Positions 16,240-26,745 of a DNA stretch of 58,404 bases are shown here, one piece after another (within the stretch, counting starts at the first letter, position 1; each line of letters starts with the position of its first letter). Below the pieces are notes generated by a model that was not told the DNA's origin, ran no database searches, and worked only from the letters and a program-made list of their open reading frames with translations. This DNA is from a bacterium. Its GTDB lineage: Bacteria; Armatimonadota; Zipacnadia; Zipacnadales; UBA11051. The stretch is taken from NCBI GenBank assembly GCA_021372615.1, contig JAJFUB010000160.1:1-58404 (forward strand), in the 5' to 3' direction. A program made the translations under genes and the position numbers.

Positions 16240-19200
16240 ATGACGGACCTGAAGCATCAACTCCGCTGTCTGCGGCGCCTGTTGCGCCTGCGCCTGCTGG
16301 CGCTCCTGTTGCTGTGCTGGCTGCTCCTGGCCGCCCTGCTGCTCCTCTCCATCGTCGCGATGGCCCACCTCGGTCTGTCCTGCGACCCGTGGCCTGTCCT
16401 CGCAGCCACGGTGGCCCTGGCTTTGGCCGGCGTGGTGGTCGCGGTGCTGGCGCGGCGGCTGCGCGACCGCCGGGTCGCGCGGGTCGTGGAGCGCCACTAC
16501 CCGGCCCTGCGCGAGGCGCTGCTGACCGCCGTGGAGTTGCTGGAGGGGCTGCCGTCGGAAGGGGCGGCCACCAGCCGGCCCGGAGCTGGCTCGCCGCAGT
16601 TGGTCCGGGCTGCCATCCGGCAGGCCGAGGAAGCCCTCGCACTCATCCCCCGTCGCTCTGTGCTCGATCTGCACCGTCTGCGACCCCTGCTGATCGCCAC
16701 ACTCGTCGCCACTCTCGTGGCCGGTGGCCTGACCGTCGCTTCGCGCGACGCCCTGGCGGCAATGTCTGTAGGGCGGGGGCCTGTACCCCGCCCCATTGTC
16801 GGCGAGATACAAGCCCCCGCCGTACAACGTCCCGCCGAACCCCCGCTGGCCATCCTCGGCCTGCAGATCACGCTGCAACCCCCGGAATACTCTCAGTTGC
16901 CACCGAAGACCGTCACCGCCCATCTGGGCAAGCTCGCGGCCCTGCCGGGCACCCGGGTCACGCTGAGCGCGCTGGACCCGCCCCAGGCTGACCTGAAGCT
17001 GCAGATCAACGACCGTGGCCGCGTCCTGCGGCCGCAAGACGGGGGGCGGCTGGCGCACGAGTTCACGCTCAGCGGGCCTGCGCGATGGGAACTGACCGCC
17101 ACCGACGGCCGCCGCGTCCGCCTGTGCCAGGGCACGCTGCGGCTGATCGCCGACAATCCCCCGACGGTCCGCATCCGCGCCCCCGGTCGCGACCTGGTGC
17201 TCAAGGAAGCCCGGCCGCTGAAGCTGGACGCCGTGGCGGTGGATGACTACGGGCTGCGAGAGATCGCGTTTGAGTACCGCCTGCCGGGGGAGAAGCGGTG
17301 GCGGCGGGTGTGGCTGCCCGCAAGCGGCGTCGTGCAGCACATTCAGTACGAATGGGACCTGCTGCCCCTGAAGCTGCAACCGGGCCAGTCGGTCAGCTAC
17401 CGCCTTGTCGCCCACGACGACAGCCCCCTGTCGGCTCCTGGCAGCTCCCGCACGTATAAGGTGACGCTGGCGGAGCGCCTTCCGCAGGAGGCCGTGGCAC
17501 GGCTCCAGCAGGCAGCCGAGGACCAACGCCAGGCCGTCGAGCGCCTGCGCGACGAGGCGGAGGCGATCCGCAAGCAGATTGAGGAGCTGCAGCAGCGCAG
17601 CGGGCCGGAGAGCGCCCAGGCCATGGGCGAGCTACAACAGGCCGCCCAGCGGCTGCAGAAGCAGGCCGAGGAGCTGCGGCAGGCCCTGGCGCAGTCCGAG
17701 CAGGAGGTGCAGCGGCACGGGGACGCCCTGCCCGAGCTGAGCCGCCGGCTGGCTGAGGCCAACCGCCTGCTGCGCGAGGTGCTCGACACGAAGCTGCAAG
17801 AGGCCCTGCGCCAGCTCCAGCAGGCCGCCGCCGCCCGGCAGCAGGCCGCGCCGGCGCTCGAACAGGCCCGCCAGGCTCAGGAGGAGCTGCTGCAGCGGCT
17901 CGATCAGCTCCTGGCGCTGCTCAAGCAGGCACAGATGGAGGGGTTGCTGGGCGAGCTGCGCCAGCGGATTGACCTTCTCGCACGGCAGCAGCAGGCACTC
18001 ATCGAGCGCCGCGAGCAGGCCGAACGCACGGGGCGCGACGCCACGACTGCCCTGAGAGAGCAGGGGCGTGATCAGCAGGATCTGGCCCGCCAGGCCGACG
18101 AGACAGAGGCGAAGATGCAGGAGGCCGCCCGGCAGGCGGCAGACCAGGACGAACAGATCGGGCAGAAGCTGCAGGCCCTGGCCGAGCAGATGAAGACCCG
18201 CGAGGTGGCGGGGTTGATGCGCCAGGCCGCCGGGGCGCTCAAGCAGGCCCAGCCTGCCCAGGCCGCGCCGCCCCAGCAGCAGGCCCTCCAGGCCCTGCAG
18301 GAGCTGAGCGGCGGCCTATCCGGGCTGCAGGCGAGCGTCTACCAGCAGATGCGCCAGGAGTTGACGGGGGCCGCTCTGGAGCTGGCCGAGCGCGCCCTGG
18401 CTCTGTCCGAGCGCCAGGAGCGGCTGCGGCGGGACATCGCGCCCCTGGTCGAGCGCTACCCCGAGCAGCTCATCAACTCCAAGCCCGCGCTGGAGCGCCT
18501 GGCCCGGCGGCAGGAACTCATCAGCCAGGGCACCCAGCGCCTGACGCAGCGGCTGCAGGAGCTGGCTGGCAAGTCGCCGCTGGTGGACCCGGGGCTGGTG
18601 CAGCAGGCCGGAGAGGCTGCCGCCACATCCGTCCAGGCCCAGCGCGACCTGTCCGGGGGCGCGATGGCCGAGGCCCAGGCGGGCCAGGAGCAGACCATGA
18701 CCACGCTCAACCGCCTGGCAGCCCAGCTTGTGCAGTCCCAGCAGGGCTTCCAGCAGGCCTCGGCCCAGATGGCGCTGCAGGAACTCATGCGGCGGCTGCA
18801 GCAACTGGCCCAGCAGCAGCAGGGCCTCAACCAGGCGACCCGTGAGGGCGCCACCGGCGAGCCGCAGGCCGGCGGCCAGTTGGCCGGGCAGCAGGCCGGC
18901 ATCCGCGAGGGGCTCCAGCAGATGCTGGGGCAACTGCCCGGCGCCGGGCAGCCCATGTCGGGGCTCGGGGAGCAACTGGGGGGCCTGCCGGCGCAGATGG
19001 ACGAGGTCGAGGAGGACCTGCGGGGCGGGCAGGTCACCCAGCGCACGTACCGCCAGCAGGAGCAGATTCTGCACAAGATGCTGGATGCCCAGCGCTCGCT
19101 GTACAACAAGGAGCGGGAGAGCCGCGAGCGGATCGCCGAGGCCCCCCGGCCGTACCGTCCCCCCGCCAGCCCCCCGGCCCTGCGCCCCACGACGCTGCAG

Positions 19201-19305
19201 CCCCTCCCCCTACGCGCCTCCGGCGGCCCCCGCGAGCTACCCCTGGGCTATGAGGACCTGACGCGCAAGTACTTCGAGGCGTTGGGGAAGACGGGGCAGC
19301 GGTAG
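16240..19305 (+). CDS. Giant membrane-anchored coiled-coil protein (DUF4175-like)
   Basis: 1021 residues. Three hydrophobic segments at about 18-40, 52-72 and 146-165 anchor it in the inner membrane. A beta-rich region (about 200-412) holds two Ig-like stretches and AVDDYGLREIAFEYRLPG, a motif typical of DUF4175-type and similar planctomycetal proteins. Residues about 415-960 are almost entirely Ala/Gln/Glu/Leu/Arg-rich coiled coil, becoming Gly/Gln-rich near 880-930. The tail (985-1021) is Pro-rich and ends GYEDLTRKYFEALGKTGQR. Function is unknown; an envelope-spanning structural role is plausible. Residues about 177-186 (VGRGPVPRP) are encoded by an in-frame palindromic repeat. The ATG has no strong ribosome-binding site. 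A high frequency of CAG codons accompanies the coiled coil. Confidence 0.75.
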   Translation: MTDLKHQLRCLRRLLRLRLLALLLLCWLLLAALLLLSIVAMAHLGLSCDPWPVLAATVALALAGVVVAVLARRLRDRRVARVVERHYPALREALLTAVELLEGLPSEGAATSRPGAGSPQLVRAAIRQAEEALALIPRRSVLDLHRLRPLLIATLVATLVAGGLTVASRDALAAMSVGRGPVPRPIVGEIQAPAVQRPAEPPLAILGLQITLQPPEYSQLPPKTVTAHLGKLAALPGTRVTLSALDPPQADLKLQINDRGRVLRPQDGGRLAHEFTLSGPARWELTATDGRRVRLCQGTLRLIADNPPTVRIRAPGRDLVLKEARPLKLDAVAVDDYGLREIAFEYRLPGEKRWRRVWLPASGVVQHIQYEWDLLPLKLQPGQSVSYRLVAHDDSPLSAPGSSRTYKVTLAERLPQEAVARLQQAAEDQRQAVERLRDEAEAIRKQIEELQQRSGPESAQAMGELQQAAQRLQKQAEELRQALAQSEQEVQRHGDALPELSRRLAEANRLLREVLDTKLQEALRQLQQAAAARQQAAPALEQARQAQEELLQRLDQLLALLKQAQMEGLLGELRQRIDLLARQQQALIERREQAERTGRDATTALREQGRDQQDLARQADETEAKMQEAARQAADQDEQIGQKLQALAEQMKTREVAGLMRQAAGALKQAQPAQAAPPQQQALQALQELSGGLSGLQASVYQQMRQELTGAALELAERALALSERQERLRRDIAPLVERYPEQLINSKPALERLARRQELISQGTQRLTQRLQELAGKSPLVDPGLVQQAGEAAATSVQAQRDLSGGAMAEAQAGQEQTMTTLNRLAAQLVQSQQGFQQASAQMALQELMRRLQQLAQQQQGLNQATREGATGEPQAGGQLAGQQAGIREGLQQMLGQLPGAGQPMSGLGEQLGGLPAQMDEVEEDLRGGQVTQRTYRQQEQILHKMLDAQRSLYNKERESRERIAEAPRPYRPPASPPALRPTTLQPLPLRASGGPRELPLGYEDLTRKYFEALGKTGQR
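16771..16793. repeat. Palindrome embedded in frame in the DUF4175-like gene
   Basis: GGGCGGGG (16771-16778) pairs with CCCCGCCC (16786-16793) around GCCTGTA; TGTA also precedes the left arm. It encodes VGRGPVPRP just after the third membrane helix, with no frame disruption. A related arm pair, GGGCGGGGT/ACCCCGCCC, flanks the palindrome at the capA-like 3' end (46712-46748). Confidence 0.65.
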
Positions 19306-19323
19306 CGGGCCTACAGACAGGCG

Positions 19324-19440
19324 AACAGGCCGTGGGTGCCGCCGAGACCGCAAGCGGTCTCACGTGTGCGGCGGGTCCCATGGCTGGTGGCTCTCCCGGC
19401 GGCGGGGCCCGTCGCACACGGCGCGACACCCGCCGCCTAC
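19324..19440. repeat. REP unit, left flank of the RAYT gene
   Basis: About 117 bp, nearly identical to 20065-20179 and in the same orientation. It contains the perfect hairpin GAGACCGCAAGCGGTCTC (19344-19361), then GTGTGCGGCGGG...CCCATGGC and CGTCGCACACGGCGCGAC secondary palindromes. It occupies the gap between the DUF4175-like and RAYT stop codons. Confidence 0.85.
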
Positions 19441-19461
19441 CATGATGGGTCGCCGCCCGCC

Positions 19462-19950
19462 CTAGACGTGGTAGCGCCACGACTGCCAGGGCACGCTGCC
19501 GGAGTACGCGTAGTCTCGGCAGTCCCGCACCAGCCCCCTTCGTACCGGGTTGCCCCGGATGTAGGCAATCACCGCGTCAAGTGACTGGTGTGGCTTCATG
19601 ATCCGTGCATCGAAGCCGCGTTGCCACCGGATCCCCAGCTTCCGCTCCCAGAACCAACGACCAGTGATCTGCTTCAGCTCGACGATGGCCTGCCACACAT
19701 CGGCGGACTCGAGCATGCCTGAAGCCAGGACATGGGCGTGGTCCGGCATGAAGCAGAAGACGTCGCCTCGACTCGCATGCCTCGGGAGTACACTGCGCAG
19801 GACCGCTACGCACTCGTGGGCGACCTCGCCCCCAAGCACGGGACGGCGGTTCTCAACACAGAAGGTGAAGAAGACCGTGCCCACGCCAGCGTAGGCCTCC
19901 CGGGGTGGGCGGTGCGGATGGAACGACGACAAGAAGGCCTCGCGGTTCAT
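19462..19950 (-). CDS. REP-associated tyrosine transposase (RAYT, Y1/HUH family)
   Basis: 162-residue single-strand transposase. CFMPDHAHVLASG (about residues 66-79) is the HUH metal site with His71 and His73. Tyr130 in AVIAYIRGNPVRRGLV is the likely nucleophile, and the Trp-rich WFWERKLGIRWQRGFDARI segment is typical of RAYTs. These proteins bind and cut palindromic REP elements and are thought to spread them within a genome. The ATG at 19950 begins MNREAFLSSFHPHRPP; upstream in-frame codons are in repeat DNA. It is flanked by directly repeated REP units, which supports it as the cognate enzyme of that family. It appears intact. Confidence 0.92.
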   Translation of the reverse strand: MNREAFLSSFHPHRPPREAYAGVGTVFFTFCVENRRPVLGGEVAHECVAVLRSVLPRHASRGDVFCFMPDHAHVLASGMLESADVWQAIVELKQITGRWFWERKLGIRWQRGFDARIMKPHQSLDAVIAYIRGNPVRRGLVRDCRDYAYSGSVPWQSWRYHV

Positions 19951-19981
19951 GTCAGCAGTCCAGACGCTGAGTGTCACGGGT

Positions 19982-20050
19982 GAAGCCGTGGGTGCCGCGT
20001 CGTGTGCGGCGGGCCCCACGGCTGGTGGCTCTCCCGGCGGCGGGTCGGCG
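19982..20050. repeat. Partial REP unit upstream of the RAYT gene
   Basis: A shortened member of the 117-bp REP family. It carries GCCGTGGGTGCCGC, then GTGTGCGGCGGGCCCCACGGC and GGCTCTCCCGGCGGCGGG, but lacks the GAGACCGC hairpin and the CACACGGCGCGAC end. It sits between the RAYT start and the full right-hand unit. Confidence 0.7.
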
Positions 20051-20064
20051 ATAGGCAGCCGACA

Positions 20065-20177
20065 AACAGGCCGTGGGCGCCGCCGAGACCGCTTGCGGTC
20101 TCACGTGTGCGGCGGGCCCCATGGCTGGCGACACCCCGGCGGCGGGGCCCGTCGCACACGGCGCGACACCCGCCGCC

Positions 20178-20179
<2 letters not shown>
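20065..20179. repeat. REP unit, right flank of the RAYT gene
   Basis: About 115 bp, matching 19324-19440 in direct orientation with a few substitutions. Its core hairpin, 20085-20102, is GAGACCGC-TT-GCGGTCTC, whereas the left copy has AA in the loop, as if the core had been inverted. Its last bases reach the stop codon of the methyltransferase gene. Confidence 0.85.
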
Positions 20180-24412
<4,233 letters not shown>

Positions 24413-24504
24413 GATCTAATTCTGCGAGTCGTATCGGATGCGCCCAAAAACCCGACACGGATGAGGCGAAAGTGCCGCGACCACAGCCATGGCGAATAGT
24501 GTGA

Positions 24505-24534
24505 ATTATAGAGTGGTTTGGAGGCAAGTGTCAA
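24505..24534 (-). promoter_or_regulatory. Sigma-70-type promoter for the Wzc-like gene
   Basis: On the minus strand, TTGACA (24529-24534) and TATAAT (24505-24510) are both perfect consensus, separated by 18 bp. The start point would be near 24498, leaving an 85-nt leader before the ATG. Confidence 0.85.
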
Positions 24535-24601
24535 CGTCCGCACCAGTGTTTTCCGCTTCGTGTCACCTGGAGCCCAGGGACGGGCAATGGTGGCACTGAG
24601 C

Positions 24602-24630
24602 TTGCCAGGGGCGGGGCGCCGCAGTACAAT
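24602..24630 (+). promoter_or_regulatory. Sigma-70-like promoter for the small lipoprotein gene
   Basis: TTGCCA (24602-24607) and TACAAT (24625-24630) are 17 bp apart, about 32 bp before the lipoprotein ATG. It diverges from the Wzc promoter, with about 70 bp between the two -35 boxes. Confidence 0.65.
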
Positions 24631-24661
24631 TGCGCTATCAGCCTCGTCTCGGAGGTGCGGT

Positions 24662-24865
24662 ATGTGCTGGCGGATCCTGGCGCTTGCCATGGTGCTCGTG
24701 TTGGTCATGTTGCTCCTCGGCTCGTGCGCCGGCAGCAACTCAGACGACGGCAGCGACGATGGCGGTGACGACGGTGGTGGTAGTGGCGGCGGAGACGACG
24801 GCGGCGGAGACGATGGCGGCGGCGGCAGCGACGATGGCGGCCCGCCTCCTCCCCCGGTTGTCTGA
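24662..24865 (+). CDS. Small Asp/Gly-rich lipoprotein
   Basis: 67-residue secreted lipoprotein. MCWRILALAMVLVLVMLLLGSC is a signal peptide ending in lipobox LGSC, so Cys22 should be acylated and the protein membrane-anchored. The mature 46 residues are low complexity: SNSDDGSDDGGDDGGG followed by more Asp-Asp-Gly-Gly units and a PPPPPVV tail. GGAGGTG 6 nt before the ATG, a promoter at 24602-24630 and a downstream hairpin support a real, singly transcribed gene. An upstream in-frame ATG at 24518 is less likely, because it lies before the promoter. Function is unknown; the acidic repeats could bind divalent cations. It is divergent from the Wzc-like gene. Confidence 0.75.
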   Translation: MCWRILALAMVLVLVMLLLGSCAGSNSDDGSDDGGDDGGGSGGGDDGGGDDGGGGSDDGGPPPPPVV

Positions 24866-24885
24866 CCCCGGAGCACGTCCTGCGC

Positions 24886-24910
24886 GCCCGGCGCCTCAAA
24901 GGTGCCGGGC
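24886..24910 (+). terminator. Hairpin terminator candidate after the lipoprotein gene
   Basis: GCCCGGCGCC (24886-24895) pairs with GGTGCCGGGC (24901-24910) around TCAAA. The T-rich tail GTTTGCGTT is weak, so termination may be partial. Confidence 0.6.
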
Positions 24911-24989
24911 GTTTGCGTTGGCACGGGAAGGAAACGCCCGGTGCGGGTCGAACCGCTAGCCCGGCAAGCTTCGCCACGGAGGACCGCAG

Positions 24990-26291
24990 ATGCCGAAGGC
25001 ACTGAACTTGAGCCGTTCCCTGGAGACCTGGTCGCGCGCCGAGGCGCTGATCGCGGGGGGCACGCAGACGAACTCCAAGCGCCCCAGCGCCTACGCGCCA
25101 GGGGCATACCCCGTCTACGCCGACCGGTCGCAGGGCTGCCGCGTCTGGGATGTGGATGGCAATGAGTACATAGACTACGTGCTGGGCCTGGGGCCGATCA
25201 CCCTGGGGTACTGCTATCCGGCCGTGGATGAAGCCATCCGCGAGCAACTGAGCAAGGGCATCGTGTGGGGCCTCCTGACGCCGCTGGAGGTCGAGTGTGC
25301 CGAACTGCTGTGCGAGATGGTGCCCTGCTGCGAGATGGTGCGGTACCTGAAGGGCGGCTCTGAGGTCACCAGCGCCGCCGCGCGCATCGTCCGCGCCTAC
25401 ACCGGCCGAGAGATGATCCTCAACAGCGGCTACCGCGGCTGGGCCGACACGTGGTCGGCGGCGCATGAGCCGCCCATCGGCCGCGGCATCCCCGAATGCC
25501 TCCGCAGCATGGTCAAGAGCTTCCCGCGCGATGACCTCAACGTCCTGGAAGACTTGCTGAAGCGCTACGGCAACAAGGTGGCGGCGGTGTTTGTGGATGA
25601 GGCCGGCGGCAGCGAAGCGCCGCGTGAAGTCGTGCAGGGGCGCCGCGCGCTGTGCGACAAGTACGGCGTGCTGCTCGTGTACGATGAGATCGTCTCCGGC
25701 TTCCGCATGGCCCCCGGCGGGGCGCAGGAGTACTACGGCGTGACGCCCGACCTGGCGTGCTTCGCCAAGGGCATCGCCAACGGCATGCCCCTGGCGGCGG
25801 TGTGTGGGAAGAAGGAGGTCATGCAGCTCGCCAAGGACCTGCTCATCAGCATCACCTACGGCGGCGAGGCGCTGTCGCTGGCGGCCGCCGTAGCCTGCAT
25901 GAAGGAATACCGGGCCAAGCCCGTGCACGAGACCATCCGGGCCACGGGGCAGGCGCTCGTGGATGGCTTCAACGCCCTGGGCGCCAAGCACGGCGTGCCC
26001 TTCAGCGCCTCCGGGCCGGTCATGATGAGCGCCCAGCGGTTCGCCTATGACGACGCCGCGCTCAACAACGACTGCTGGACGCTGCTGCTGCAGGAGATGG
26101 CCAAGCGCGGCGTCCTGATTCGGCGCGGTGGGCTGCTGTTCGTCACCTTCAGCCATGATGAGGCGGCCGTGGCGGCGACGCTGGCGGCGCTGGACGAGTC
26201 TCTGGCCGTCATCCGCGAAGCCGTGGACGGGGGCGACGTCGCGAAGTACTTGCAGACAGGTGAGGTGCAGCAGAGCTTCCGGAGGTTCTGA
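24990..26291 (+). CDS. Class III aminotransferase (glutamate-1-semialdehyde aminomutase-like)
   Basis: 433-residue PLP enzyme. It matches fold-type I class III aminotransferases from the start: AEALIAGGTQTNSKRPSAYAPG, then DGNEYIDYVLGLGPITLGY. YGVLLVYDEIVSGFRMAPGG supplies the PLP-ring Asp, and LACFAKGIANGMPLAAVCG carries the Schiff-base Lys260. It most resembles the HemL group, but many HemL-like paralogues act on sugars or other amines, and no haem genes are nearby, so the substrate is undecided. GGAGG lies about 8 nt before the ATG. It is downstream of a terminator-like hairpin and upstream of a repeat array, so it is probably transcribed alone. Confidence 0.88.
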   Translation: MPKALNLSRSLETWSRAEALIAGGTQTNSKRPSAYAPGAYPVYADRSQGCRVWDVDGNEYIDYVLGLGPITLGYCYPAVDEAIREQLSKGIVWGLLTPLEVECAELLCEMVPCCEMVRYLKGGSEVTSAAARIVRAYTGREMILNSGYRGWADTWSAAHEPPIGRGIPECLRSMVKSFPRDDLNVLEDLLKRYGNKVAAVFVDEAGGSEAPREVVQGRRALCDKYGVLLVYDEIVSGFRMAPGGAQEYYGVTPDLACFAKGIANGMPLAAVCGKKEVMQLAKDLLISITYGGEALSLAAAVACMKEYRAKPVHETIRATGQALVDGFNALGAKHGVPFSASGPVMMSAQRFAYDDAALNNDCWTLLLQEMAKRGVLIRRGGLLFVTFSHDEAAVAATLAALDESLAVIREAVDGGDVAKYLQTGEVQQSFRRF

Positions 26292-26381
26292 GCGGCGGGC
26301 AGGTGGGCCTGCGGCCGACCGTCCTGCGGACGGTGACGGCAACGGCGCCGCCGGAGGGAGGATGGGGGGGCGGGCCGGCGA

Positions 26382-26710
26382 CCGGGGACTGAAGTCCCCG
26401 GCTGGGGTGCGCTCCTGCGGAGCGCCAATCGTCCTTCGGACGAACGGCCCCGGCCCTGTGAAGTGCCAATCGTCCTTCGGACGAACGGCCCCGGCCCTGT
26501 GAAGTGCCAGTCGTCCTTCGGACGGACGGCCCTGGCTGTGCGAAGTGTCCGGTCATCCTTCGGGCGAACAAGTGCCGTTCGGGCTTGCCGTGAGCGTCCG
26601 CAGGACGCTTGGCGGCGCGAAGCGCCGCACCTCAGCCGGGCGCTTCAGCGCCCGTGACCGTGCGGCCCCCCTTCTTCTCACGGTCGTGCCGTTCCGCGTC
26701 CGCAGGACGC
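26382..26710. repeat. Array of short perfect hairpins
   Basis: At least eight independent perfect stem-loops with 2-3-nt loops: 26382-26401 (CCGGGGACT stem), 26409-26425 (GCGCTCC), 26430-26442, 26471-26483 and 26512-26524 (CGTCC-TTC-GGACG), 26594-26608 and 26696-26710 (GCGTCC-GCA-GGACGC), 26612-26628 (GCGGCGC), 26638-26653 (GGGCGCT). This fills the 454-bp gap 26292-26745, in which I see no gene. Confidence 0.85.
26422..26584. repeat. 41-bp tandem repeat, about 3.5 units
   Basis: Units begin at 26422, 26463, 26504 and 26545 with a constant 41-bp period. Units 1 and 2 are almost identical, unit 3 has several substitutions, and unit 4 is degenerate. Each unit carries one CGTCC-TTC-GGACG hairpin. 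There are no spacers between units. Confidence 0.85.
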
Positions 26711-26745
26711 TCGGCCCTAGGCCCTGACCATCGTGGAGGTCCATC

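Noticed and set aside
15268-17526. 752-residue open frame on the minus strand
   Set aside because: It runs antisense to the ABC transporter end, the prepilin-type gene and the DUF4175-like gene, all supported by motifs and start signals. Long antisense frames are common in GC-rich DNA.
24518-24661. Upstream extension of the small lipoprotein gene
   Set aside because: It would begin before the promoter and hide the signal peptide; the ATG at 24662 has a much better ribosome-binding site.
26422-26584. CRISPR-like array
   Set aside because: The 41-bp units are contiguous, with no variable spacers, and no cas genes are in the window.
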